A stretch of 64,000 bases of DNA from Blastobasis lacticolella (GCA_905147135.1 LR990045.1:17770173-17834172); one strand, 5' to 3'. Positions 43,327 to 53,382 are shown, counted from the stretch's first letter. Notes: generated by a model not told the origin, from the letters alone. Made by a program: numbers and translations.

Positions 43327-43637
43327 CAGGGTTGCCAGATGGCCGGGAAAGCTGGGATTGTCCCGGAACTTGATGCCTTGTGTCCCGGAATTGGCGAGGG
43401 TTTCAAGGCTTTTATTTTTGACGAAAAAAATCATTACGAGAACGATATCTAACGATTAATTTACTTTATTTGTTTATGCTTTCGTCACAGATTCATCGAA
43501 GATATTTGTAGGAGTATTTTAATTAAACTTTGAGTAGGTATATCTTTCGCTATATCTTGTTAAGATTGATGTATTGCGAATACATTTTTTTTACAAATTT
43601 TTGTCCCGGAATTCGTGCAGGCAAATCTTGTAACCCT
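43327..43637. mobile_element. MITE-6: ~311 bp hAT-like element
   Basis: The left end CAGGGTTGCCAGAT is inverted, imperfectly, at the right end ATCTTGTAACCCT. GTCCCGGAA occurs near both ends (43358, 43392 and 43603). CAGGG termini suggest the hAT superfamily. The flanking 8-mers GCCCATCA and ACCCAACA agree at 6 of 8 positions, compatible with an old 8 bp target duplication. It has no coding capacity. Confidence 0.6.
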
Positions 43638-43922
43638 ACCCAACACCCACTGTTTCTGTTCATTTGTTGATACAGTGCGACGCGAATGGCATGAGCGCCA
43701 ATTATTTTTACAATTAGCGAACTTTGCCGTGAGCATTCCAGTCGTACGATTCCTTTGATTGCTTATTGCTGTATATGTTGAAAGGTTTTACTTGTACTCT
43801 TTACGCGGTAATGGACGTAATAAATGGACGTTGCGGGATTGTGACTATTAAGTTCCCGCTTATAATTTAAACAAGATAATTAATTGAGATTATTTTTAAG
43901 TCCTTACTCACATATACTAAAC
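43638..43922. other. Unassigned stretch ending in a target-site copy
   Basis: Nothing is recognised except the left 17 bp target duplication ACTCACATATACTAAAC at 43906-43922. Confidence 0.5.
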
Positions 43923-44010
43923 ATGCCAAAGACCGTGCGAGGTGGGCCAAGAATAGCAGGAAGGCGGACCCTGGGCCCTCGCGTGACATAACGCCAAGAT
44001 GATGATGATG
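43923..44010 (+). pseudogene. LINE-ATG2: 88 bp truncated insertion with 17 bp target duplications
   Basis: The insert encodes DRARWAKNSRKADPGPSRDI then TPR and stops at 44000-44002, inside the ATG tail. It is bounded by ACTCACATATACTAAAC (43906-43922) and ACTCACATATACAAAAC (44011-44027), 16 of 17 identical. The high identity of the flanks points to a fairly young insertion. Its GGAAGGCGGACCCTGGGCCC, CTCGCGTGACATAACGCC and ATG tail match the SINE-A 3' end apart from a gap of about 15 bases. Confidence 0.9.
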
Positions 44011-44027
44011 ACTCACATATACAAAAC

Positions 44028-45846
44028 AAATTGTTCAAATTGTTATGAAAAAATTAACACCAGTACCTTTAGTTTTCAAATAGGATGTAAAGCAAATTTG
44101 TAGAGAATATTATAGGTTATAATTTAGTAAAAGACCATATTCCCATAGGACGCACTGTTTTCGAAAAATTACGAAAAACCAAAAATTGGGACCTTTCGGA
44201 TTTCCTCACACCAAAAGCACCCGGATACAGGTGTAGATTTTGAGTAGGTGTGTTGATTATTAGCGTATTATCTACCATTTGCCGCAGTAATCATTTCTAT
44301 TATCTCTACTGCGCCATCACAGTAATTTCACGTGTCCAATAAGGTTGCGAGTTTGTAACATCTATATCGTCTAACGTCAAATCAGCGTGTCGTGTTGGAG
44401 TCTTCGATTTCCTATCCAACAACACTCAGGTCTCTAAAAATCTGATAAATAGAAATCTACAATTTCCTCATTAAAATAATAAAATATTACTGTAAATATG
44501 TCGAAACCCAAAAATGTCGGGTTCGTAGTTTGATAAAACCCTCTAAAGATTTTGTTTTCCGTAGATCCTCTGCCAGCAGCCTCCACACGGCAATATAAAA
44601 CGAAAGCGATAAAAAACTACAACCGTGAAAGTATACTTTTACGACATTTTGTTTGACATATTTATTCTTTTATGTATTGTTGTGCCCCGGTTTACGTGTG
44701 TGTAAACGCATCATCGAGGGAGCTTATCGGTAAACAAGAGTGTTTGCACCTCGCCCGTGTTAAAATGGGAAACGAAAATTTTGTTTACATCGTAACGTGG
44801 CCTTTGCAATCCAGTACAGACTTTCCACTCGGCTTTTATTTATGAAGTCGCTGAAAGTGCGCCCCGTATCGAAAATTGTTTTCGTAGAGAAATGTTTATG
44901 TTGGTGTTGCTTCATACTGTAGTGTGTACGCCGGGCGAGCGACACGTTCAATGCTCATTTTTGGCAATCTCCTCTGTCTATAAATATCCGCCAAAATATA
45001 GTAAATTTCAAGCACCGAAGCAAATTCATTAACTGCCTCTGTAGGCTCACACCTCCTTGTTTCTCGACGTGAACATGAAATCTATTCGGCTCATTGATTT
45101 AATGTCACGATACCCGAGATCAGTACTGGCATCCACTATAACTGGCAATTATTGTTTGCACGGAAACCTGTCACAAATTGATATAAGTGGCATAACAGCC
45201 CGCATAACATGGCCACTACAGCAATTAAGCTTCCACCATAGTCGTAAACGCTACCTCCAATGCCCACCACATGACCGTTGTAACCTGACGTCGGTGATGT
45301 GGCCGATAAATGGTCACAGAAAGCTATTGTTTAGCAGCCTGACCGAAAGTGTAATGGGCTAAAATTACCGCTTTCCATCCAGTGGACTACACAGTCACAA
45401 AGATAGTATAAAAACAGACAGCATGGAGAAATAACAAAGAAACTACGCGCGAAACCTGGTAACGAGAACTAGTAAACAAGAACGGGTTACAGTAATACAA
45501 TTCGAAATGGAACTACCTTGTAAGTACGCGTCAGTGACCTCAAGGACCAGTAGTACCACCGCGCTATATTTATGTTGATGACTACATTCTCATCACTCGA
45601 TAAAGACACGTCATGTGGACGTGGTACCACTGGTTGCCGGTACCGTTACGGGTGTGGTGTGGGAGCTATTCGCACGTGGCCGGGCAAAGACCTCGAGACT
45701 AATGATAATGACCGATGGCCAAACAAACTATTGATTTTCTTTTTGAGATAATTACAGAAGTGCGCCCTTCACTATTTTACCGCTGACGGGATTGCAGTGT
45801 AGGCAGGTGTAGGAGTTTTGTATAATATTTCAAACTTATAAATAAC
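44028..45846. other. Unassigned stretch, possible TATA-type sequences
   Basis: CTATAAATATCCGCC near 44979 and AGTATAAAAACAGACAGC near 45404 look like TATA boxes. The 101-codon frame at 45057-45362 lies downstream of the first, but no domain or splice context supports a transcript. No repeat recognised. Confidence 0.35.
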
Positions 45847-46065
45847 TAGCGGACCCGACAGACGTTGTCCTGTCTACACGTCTTTAATTTGAAAATTTCA
45901 AACTTTTTTAATAAGCTAAAACATTCTGACAAAATTGTGAATCTAAACCATTCCCAGATCCCCTTGAACACACACAAAAAATTTCATCAAAATCGGTCCA
46001 GTCGTTTGAGAGAAGTTCAGTGACATACACACTCACAGAAGAATTATATATATAAAGATAACCAA
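45847..46065 (+). repeat. Dispersed repeat (ACTAGCGGACCCGACAGACG head)
   Basis: ACTAGCGGACCCGACAGACG, TTGTCCTGTC, ATTCCCAGATCCCC, TTCATCAAAATCGGTCCAG, TCGTTTGAGAGAAGTTCAG and ACATACACACTCACAG make up a block order I recognise as abundant in Lepidoptera. It resembles Rep-CG in layout (GC head, AAAATC(G/C) core, ACA-rich tail) but is a separate family. Confidence 0.7.
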
Positions 46066-46878
46066 TATGAACTTCTTATCCAAATGTGCGCCAATCGATA
46101 ACTTATATGAACTATGAAAACTGTGAAAACATAAACTGTCTTGCACTTCAAATTACCTACGAACCTTAGAATCGAGATAAATTGATTGTCACCAATCTGA
46201 GCGCAGCAGCTCAGTTATATATGTGGTTATATTTACTTACTACCCAGAAAAACAACACAAAGTGCACCGAAAATAGTTCCCTCTTCAAAGTAAATAAGCA
46301 TATGAATACAGGGTCCACAATTCACAGCTAAGGCACTCACGTGACACATTGCCGAGCCGAGAAAGTTACAGCACAACTACTAAACTTTTTAAATAAATAA
46401 GACTGCTACATATTTTTTTAAGGTATTCAAAACAACACTTTGTCTAAAGAGAAGTAAAGTATGGCAAATAACCTAACCAATTCATTTCTTTAAAAACCCG
46501 TTCATATACAAGAATGTGTTGTGAATGCTATGACTTATCGTATGAGAAATGGACATATACGAGTTGTATAGTAGCAGATAAAATCAATGCGTGACTTCCA
46601 ACAGTGTCAAAGTTCGGTGCCCTATCCTAAGGTCTTCGCACCGTTTCGCAAAATAGTAGTAAAGTAAGTACCTACGTATACTTTGCTTGTTTATTTTGGG
46701 TCTGAACACTCGCTACGATATGATTAATTGCGTACGATGTGACCTCTGGCACTTGGGGTGCCCCACGTGTGTTAAATTGAAGCAGGTCGTAACGTGTCGT
46801 GTTAATAGTCGAACTATTTGCTGTCGGAAAGCGCTTTGCACGTAACATTATGGCATGTTACCTACATATTGAGTAAGG
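46066..46878. other. Unassigned AT-rich stretch
   Basis: No feature recognised. Confidence 0.5.
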
Positions 46879-47173
46879 GCTTCGGTGGTGTTGCCTAGTG
46901 GGTCGGACTCGTGAGCGAGATGTACCCCGTGTTCGAATTTCAACGCTGTCATGTATTTTTCGTCGACATTTCCGTTGAGTACTTTAGTTAAACACTAACC
47001 GATGCTCTTACGATGCGGAAAAAATATTATGAGGAAACGCGCATAGTCATGTCACTGAATGTGTAACCATGTTCCCCTGAGGGCTTAGTGTGAGTTAACT
47101 AAGCCCTCTGTTAACAGGGTCACAGAGGCTAGATGGCAGTCTCTCTACCGTAATTACTTCATTTGACAAATTG
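46879..47173 (+). mobile_element. SINE-A, 3'-truncated, with palindromic insert
   Basis: The head GCTTCGGTGGTGTTGCCTAG, GGTCGGACTCGTGAGCGAG and a decayed B box (GTGTTCGAATTTC) lead into the usual body. Between GGTTCCCCTG and AACAGGGTCACAGAGG a 30 bp inverted repeat (47079-47108) is inserted. The copy stops near ATTACTTCATTTGACAAATTG and lacks the 3' block shared with the LINE. Confidence 0.8.
47079..47108. repeat. 30 bp inverted repeat inserted in SINE-A
   Basis: GAGGGCTTAGT and its inverse ACTAAGCCCTC (11 bp arms) flank an 8 bp loop. Other SINE-A copies run CCCTGGTAGCAGGG at this place with no such sequence. Confidence 0.8.
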
Positions 47174-47288
47174 TATTACTATTTATTACTTATTACTACA
47201 TCATACTCAGTTGTCATTACTTTTGCAGAAGTAATCTTGCGGACAGGCAAACCTATTAGCCTTGTCTTATACAGTTTTTTTATACAAG

Positions 47289-47352
47289 TAATGTAGCAAA
47301 CAGGCGTACGGCCTCTCTGATAGTAAGCAGTAACCGCAACCAATCAATATTT
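47289..47352 (+). repeat. CCTGATGGTAAGC family relic
   Basis: TAATGTAGCAAACAGGCG, TACGGCCTCTCTGATAG and AAGCAGTAACCGCAACC match the start of the family at 8181, diverged. Confidence 0.65.
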
Positions 47353-48758
47353 GAAAACTCAAATTTAAAAAATGCAAATACTTGAAGTAAATGAAACGTT
47401 AGCGTCGCAACCGGGACCCCTTAAAGACCTCTAGCAACCAGTCAGTCCCGGGAACGACTTAACAGAGCCAAAAACCTCTCGTGCCACTTAGCAAGACTTT
47501 AAAGACACTCAAAGACGACGTCGCCGCTGCGAGCCGACGACACTTCGGTCATGTTTGTAGTCTTAATTGAGCCCAGACCGGGCCCGGCGGCTGGCTGCTC
47601 ATTAACAACAACAAACAACTGGCTAAGTACGCCGTACCAGAGACGCCGACTCGGTCGCCAACTAATCGGCTTGTACACTGGAAACGGCAAAATACCGAAA
47701 CGGTTTCATTCGCGACAGCACCGCGCCGCCTGCTTACCTACGAGCGTCAACAAACATTAAGCACGTCCGTGTATCTGCTCGGAACTATGAGCAAGGCGCA
47801 TGTAGATACTAATGAAAAACGTGATCCTTTATCACGACGTTTTTATTCATTCCCTGCGTATCAACAGCTTTTTCTCTTTGGGGATAAGTACAACACGAGG
47901 TGCTCTTTTAAAATTGTATTACATATCAAAAATGTAGCCCGTTCTGATAATGTACATGCTAATGTACCCAACGTACAAGTGCTCGTTGGAAGCGCTACGT
48001 TTCATATGTAAAATAAGACTTACGTTTGAAAGCGGCCAAGGTTTAGATATTTGCTTAGTATTCACGGTTCTTGTATTGATCTGGTAATATGTTTGCCATT
48101 TCACAAGTTGAAATGTTTGACTTTACTAAGTAGCGAAATAGATTTATGGACGATTTCCTAACTATTCATAACGAGAATTTAATGGGTTTTATGAATATAG
48201 TGATAAAACTGTTAGACTTCAGGTAAAGCACATTTGAACTTGGTAGAACTCCAAAGCGGCACGTTGCAACACAGCTACAATGAATTCGCAATAACTGGAC
48301 CGTCGTACGAGACAACAATAAAAATTGCCGCAGAAACAACCATTAAAACAAGTTATGAGCAAAAATTTATTTCCTATACAAAAGTTGCAAGTTGCGTGGG
48401 TGTGCGAACAACTGTTATGAAAGAAAATCTTTTCAATCCCCATGTAGCGTTTCCCGAAAGGTGCTATGATTTATGTGTAGCTTTCTTTTGTTGGAAGTAT
48501 ACGATTGAATCCTAAAAACGCAAGGATTTATGCTCATACACAATGCTCTTTGAAAAATATTTATGAACGGCAGGCTCGCGCTGATTATTTCCCTTTCGCG
48601 AGGTACCTACCGAAAATTGTACGCGTGTCGTTATGTGTGTGATATTTACTTAACACAGTATATAATCGTTTAGAATGTACCGAGATTTTGAACTTAAAAT
48701 GGCGTAATGGCAGAGAATTTAATTATCTATTATTTATTGAATTTCAGTAAGCGTCAAA
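47353..48758. other. Unassigned stretch with a GC-rich patch
   Basis: A GC-rich patch lies at 47510-47750 (GGGCCCGGCGGCTGGC). The frames there (63-69 codons) and the 93-codon frame at 48234-48515 have no recognised domain. Confidence 0.45.
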
Positions 48759-49003
48759 GCTTCGTTGGCCTAATGTCTAGCGGGTATCGAGTTCGATGCC
48801 TTTTTCTGACTTTGTTGATCACTAACCGATGCCCTTAATATGAGGGAAACATCGTGATAAAACTTGGGCGACTGACTGTGTAACCATGACCAAATCTGGT
48901 TAGGTTCCCCTGTTAACAGTGTCGCTGTACTGTAATAATTGATCTTCCAAATCCTAGATCATGATCAAGGTGGACCCCGGGCCCCGCGCGACTGCACAAC
49001 CAT
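48759..49003 (+). mobile_element. SINE-A, internally deleted
   Basis: GCTTCGTTGGCC is a decayed head; GGTATCGAGTTCGATGCC holds a B-box relic (the DNA between A and B boxes is mostly lost). The body (CCGATGCCCTTAATATGAGG, GACTGTGTAACCATGACC, GGTTCCCCTGTTAACAG) and end (AAGGTGGACCCCGGGCCCC, GCGCGACTGCACAACC) follow. The ATG tail is missing. Confidence 0.8.
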
Positions 49004-49042
49004 AAAGTAAAAAGCCCCCTGAATTAGTTATCTTTTTGTGGC

Positions 49043-49344
49043 ACAACCAAGCTGTTCAACCCCAGGCCCTCGCGCGTCTTTGTTGGGATTTTAAAGTTAA
49101 GGGGCCCCAAAAAGATATTTCGAATTGTTATTGAATTTGAGAGGTTTAAAAACATGTCAATAACCTTTGGTGTTCATAAATCTGTAATCCATTGCCACAC
49201 ATATTATTATAAGCAACGATACAAAATTGATTAAATCAAATCTGGATCAAAATCAAGGCGCGGCTTTGGTATATGGTATGGTATAGGTATTGTATTATTA
49301 TTGGTTAAAAAAAGAATTATCTCGGCGTTGAACAGCTTGGTTGT
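49043..49344. repeat. 18 bp perfect inverted repeat pair 266 bp apart
   Basis: ACAACCAAGCTGTTCAAC at 49043-49060 is exactly inverted at 49327-49344. The right copy is the (variant) tail of the minus-strand SINE-A at 49315. The left copy sits next to CAGGCCCTCGCGCG, a SINE-like string. The intervening DNA is unrecognised. Confidence 0.7.
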
Positions 49345-49441
49345 TCTGTCGCGAGGGCCCGAGGCACGCCTTGACCATGATCCAGGATTTGGCAGATTAG
49401 GTAATTACAGTGGAGCTACTGCTATGTAACCTCCGTGGCCG
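49315..49441 (-). mobile_element. SINE-A 3' half (minus strand) of an inverted copy
   Basis: On the minus strand the sequence runs GGCCACGGAGGTTACATAGC, GTAATTACCTAATCTGCC, AAATCCTGGATCATGG, TCAAGGCGTGCCTCGGGCCC, to a variant tail. It is followed 10 bp further by the SINE head in the opposite orientation (49452-49535). Confidence 0.8.
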
Positions 49442-49451
49442 TTTGATAGGA

Positions 49452-49535
49452 GCCCGACGTATAAACGAGAGGTACTAGGTTCGAACATGAGTGCCGCCAT
49501 GTACCAATGACTCTATTCTGAGATATGTACATTAG
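49452..49535 (+). mobile_element. SINE-A 5' segment, inverted relative to its 3' half
   Basis: CCCGACGTATAAACGAGAGG, TACTAGGTTCGAAC (B box) and GCCATGTACCAATGACTC, then ATTCTGAGATATGTACATTAG, is the SINE-A head in plus orientation. It abuts a minus-strand 3' half at 49315-49441. Together they form one element with an inverted 5' part and a deleted middle. Confidence 0.8.
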
Positions 49536-50304
49536 CGTATATATGTTATAATAAAATAATACAAAACAGAAAATTCTGAAGATAAACGTGTTTTTAATAT
49601 CTCAGTTACACAAAAATAACAACAGAGAGAGACATAAGTTAGGCTAGGTGCTAGGTGGGCGTTTTCACATTTCGGATCCCCCGTTTTGCTGTAAACGTTT
49701 CGAACCAGAGAGGAGAACCAACAAAACAAAAGTTGGAATTCTGCAATTAAATCTGGTAAACGGTTCCGCACCCGAAATGAAGTCTTAACCCCTAGTACCT
49801 CACGTCAACGAAACATTTACTAGGAAACATTCAGCGTTCCGCGTTCCGTTTCACGATTACTCGCGTTAAATAAAACATTAATCTGTTTTAATAGGATGTT
49901 GGCGCGCGGCGCACGGCCCGCCGTCGGGTTTAACGCATTACGCTTATTGCTTATCTGTAAATCCAGCTCAGGAGCAGCACACACCTAAAGGTGGCCATTC
50001 GTGTGAACCCAGCCGGAAGGGTCACAGTCCTTATATTAAATGATACTTGCTCGCGCGTCCCCGCTTGTTTTCTTAGCGAGATAAACGATGCTGCCAAGAT
50101 TTCAACCCATGCGATAAAACGGACCGACGCACGGTCGGCAGAGAATTCCCAAAAATCACTCTACCGTGCTCCACTTCAATGTATCCGACGGTATATCCCG
50201 GCTGTCGACGAAACTCAGTGGCCTTTCACCGGGAATGTACCCAATGAAAATGTTCTGTTTCAGGTTTCGGGTCTCCTAAGATTTGTAGAGTCACCAGGGT
50301 GGCA
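49536..50304. other. Unassigned stretch
   Basis: The 122-codon frame at 49991-50359 runs into MITE-1 and so is unlikely to be a gene. A GC-rich spot at 49900-49925. No other feature. Confidence 0.45.
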
Positions 50305-50504
50305 CTCGCGCTTTCGACAGTCGAATTCGACATTTTCTATGGCTACAAATCTCTATTGAAAAGTAATTTTAATCTCTATTGTAGGCAAAACTTATTCTCA
50401 ACGATCTTCTCCGATCCTCTATTGTCAAATACCGTATTTAAGGACAATTTTAATACAGACATTTAGCTAGAAAAAATGTCGAATTAGAAATATCACAGCG
50501 CGAG
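50305..50504. mobile_element. MITE-1 copy 2 (200 bp)
   Basis: The ends CTCGCGCTTTCGACAG... and ...ATATCACAGCGCGAG are inverted. Inside, AATTCGACATTTTCTATGGC and the reverse GCTAGAAAAAATGTCGAATT extend the TIRs to ~50 bp. The length and ends match 3552-3750. Confidence 0.85.
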
Positions 50505-50696
50505 AATATGCTTCCTGAAAATGTACTCTGATATATTACTGGAGTCATTAAAATCGAATTATAACTGTCCGATAATTGAAGTGGGTTGTTTCTCGAGGTT
50601 TATGATCAAAATTAACCATTTTGTACCTTATAATTATATAAGTATCTTCAACACTAAAAGGGTAGGTACAAGTATAACGACTATCCATTTAAAACA

Positions 50697-50784
50697 GACC
50701 TAATGTCAAAACCTAACCTACAAAATAAATTTCCTAGAAGACCTAACGTCAAAAGCGTCGTAACTTACAAAATAAACTTCGTGA
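50697..50784. repeat. Imperfect tandem duplication of ~45 bp
   Basis: GACCTAATGTCAAAACC...TACAAAATAAATTTCCTAGAA (50697-50739) is repeated as GACCTAACGTCAAAAGCG...TACAAAATAAACTTCGTGAA (50740-50784), with a small indel and substitutions. Confidence 0.75.
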
Positions 50785-51213
50785 AACTGTTGTGAACATA
50801 GTGCACCACTTTAATCGCTTTAAGGTCGCCCAGTTTTGACATTTCAGCATTGCACTTTGACCTTTTCTAATTTCGTGTTACCTGCTGCGTGTGAGTACCT
50901 AAGTAGCGGGGATGTGGGCGTTGAGTACCATTTTCCGAACGACTATTGCACCTCGCCCACGGGCCTTTATAGCTACAGCCGTACTATCTTCCGACTCCAA
51001 GCCCCTGTATTAAGGTTAAAGTTGATATTGGACGGTATTATCTTAAATATATACACGCATGTAACAGGTAGTTTGTCTGCTTTTCTTTACGTGTAGGGTA
51101 TGTAGAGACGCCTGTGTTTTCCCAAGTCTCTGCATTTCTAGCTTAATTTCATTAAATGATCATCAATTTTCATAATCCATTTGGTTCCAATGAACAATTC
51201 CACCAACAGCCTA
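50785..51213. other. Unassigned stretch
   Basis: The 86-codon frame at 50836-51096 is unrecognised; nothing else noted. Confidence 0.45.
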
Positions 51214-51341
51214 TAAGGCGCTGTCCTAATTGGCAGCAGTCTTGCGACCATGGTCATACGATGGACGTCGCCCGACTAATAGGAGACCTCAAAACCGCCC
51301 GTCGCACGTCGTACGATCGCTGCCAAGCAGGACAGTGCCTA
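51214..51341. mobile_element. MITE-2 copy 2
   Basis: AAGGCGCTGTCCTAATTGGC at the left and the inverted GCTGCCAAGCAGGACAGTGC at the right. The centre (GACGTCGCCCGACTAATAGG, AGACCTCAAAACCGCCCG) matches copies 1 and 3. Confidence 0.85.
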
Positions 51342-51479
51342 ACAGTCTTTGCTGAACTTAAGCCTCTACATTCGTAAAGGGCATTTCCATAATATCCACG
51401 TTTGGCAAGCTGGTTGAAGGTTGCAGTGTTCAAAATACTCAAACAGCAGCGCTGCCTATTTTCTATTTCATGGATGGCT

Positions 51480-51945
51480 TAGTCGCGCTCCCGTAGGAAT
51501 TTTCAAAAATCCTTTCTTAGTCGACGCAAGAGTCAAACTCATACCGGTTATAAAAAGTCTGCTTTTTAAATACCTATGTATTATTATTGTTATTGTATAG
51601 TATTTAAGTATCGTCACGAGGTGCCAATCTGCACGCGTGAAAGAAAATTTAGACATAAACATTTCAAACTTTACTTTACTTTGCAGTTTAGACCCTTAAT
51701 GAGACTCATTTCCACCCCTTTTTAGGGTTGCGTAGTAAACTAATGAACCCCTAAAGTTTCGAAGTGTCCTTCTGTCTATCCGCAGCTTATATCAAAACCT
51801 ATTAATTAGTAATGAAAGCTGAAATTTTGTACGGTTACCTATACATTTTAGTGACGCTGACAAAGTTATAAAATAAAATATTTTTGACATAGACAGTATT
51901 TTATTCGGATCCCCATTACATCCTTAACCTAAGGTCAGTAGAGTA
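51480..51945 (+). repeat. Dispersed repeat blocks (two families)
   Basis: At 51480-51545, GTAGGAATTTTCAAAAATCC and TTTCTTAGTCGACGCAAGAG resemble the GGATTTTCAAAAATCC(C/T)TTCTTAG block frequent in Lepidoptera. At 51688-51945, GGGTTGCGTAGTAAACTAATG, GAACCCCTAAAGTTTCG, GAAAGCTGAAATTTTGTACGG and GACGCTGACAAAGTTATAAAA match another common insect repeat. Class unresolved; identified from recalled pattern, not from a second copy here. Confidence 0.5.
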
Positions 51946-52690
51946 AGCTATAATTATTAAAAATTACCTAAAATCAGCCTGTGATGTAACAGAAACCGAA
52001 ATGGACCAGTTGCAGCACAATGCTGTGAGGGTTCATGCCTGACACAGCGCTGGTTAAAAGTAGACACTTTTAGAAGTAGTCTTATTTGTGTACCTCCCCT
52101 ACAAGTAAATCGGAGGATGATTTTTTATTTCCATTCGTATAATTCATTGTGTGGGATCGCGTTGAATAGGTCTTTTGAAATCATTTAAGGTATGTGAAGA
52201 ATGTTTTGGATTTATTTTTCTGTTTCCGTAATATGTAGCTTTGAAGTGTTATTTTTGTTGGGAACACGTGTCCCTCCCACTCTGACAATTAAACCATATG
52301 GGTACGTGTAAAGTATTCAACACAAGAGTGAATTAGTTTCAAGGAAAATTACACAGCCTGGTGTCCTCTTCCAGTTTTGAGCACAAATAAGAGAACAATT
52401 TATGCTAAGTGCATTTGTGACTTTGTAATTTGTATTGCAGAGTATATGTGCAAAGTTTAAACTACCTAAATCTTTCGAACGAAAAGTAAAATGTCAAACT
52501 TGCATTCTAGCAATTAGCTTCGTAGATTATTTGCATAAAGATAAGTACCATACAATCTTTAATTCCCCATTTTAATCACTAAGGTTATGAATTCATCCAT
52601 TTGTAATATTATTTAAATCATATTTTAGATTAAATTAATGATTACATAAAACGATTCAATTAAATTCCTTGAACGAGTAAAACTCTGTCA
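51946..52690. other. Unassigned AT-rich stretch
   Basis: No feature recognised. Confidence 0.5.
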
Positions 52691-52990
52691 CTCTCTCGGG
52701 GGATGCAAGTTGAAAAATCCCTTTACAGGACTAACTTACGTTCATATATTAAATATTGGCAAAAAAAATTCGAGCTTTTAAATCCGATAGTTTCGGTTAA
52801 TGTTAACCCCAACCATACTTTCCTTAATGGGTGTATTTTCAGAAAATTTAAATTTCGTTATTTGTATTGTAGAATATTTTTTACAAAGTTCAAAGAAAAT
52901 CTGTATAAGGAATTAAAAATATCATACAAACTTTTTTCTCTTGTTTAACTCCTTTAGGGGATGAATTCTAAAAACATTGAACAGCTCTAG
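52691..52990 (+). repeat. Possible dispersed repeat (TTGAAAAATCCCTTTACAGG block)
   Basis: AAATCCCTTTACAGGACTAAC, TACGTTCATATATTAAAT and TAAATCCGATAGTTTCGG resemble the repeat noted at 51480. Two ~20 bp passages (GGGGATGCAAGTTGAAAA and GGGGATGAATTCTAAAAAC) bracket the segment. An 81-codon frame inside is Lys/Phe-rich and unrecognised. Confidence 0.4.
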
Positions 52991-53251
52991 GTATTTAACT
53001 TATATTGTAGTCTTAATGGCTTTTTACGTGCGGCGACTGCATTCTGACCCGCAGAACCCATTTGGTAAAAGTCGATTCGTCAGACCCTCGCCCATCTATC
53101 AGCAAGGCAGGTTGCGAGCAGGTGAAGTTGACTTCGGCCCCTGAGATGGTGGTGGGGCCCGTGAACCCCCTTAATGGTAATAAAAGTAAAAGTTGCAAAT
53201 TGTAACGTATTTATATTGTAAACTATTTGCATATTTTTCGACGGAATAAAA

Positions 53252-53382
53252 GTCCTAATTGGCAATGGTCGTGACCGTGGTTGTTTGACGGACTTCACCC
53301 GATCAAAATGAGACCTCAAAACCGCCTGTCGCACGACCATGATCGTACGACCATGCTCGCACGACCGTTGCCAAGACAGTGC
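53252..53382. mobile_element. MITE-2 copy 3
   Basis: AGTCCTAATTGGCAATGGTCG at the left (shown in part) and GCACGACCGTTGCCAAGACAG at the right are inverted. The right half contains a short internal duplication of ACGACCATG(A/C)TCG. The centre ATGAGACCTCAAAACCGCC matches the other copies. Confidence 0.85.

Noticed and set aside
49991..50359. 122-codon plus-strand gene
   Set aside because: It ends inside MITE-1 copy 2 and has no recognisable domain.
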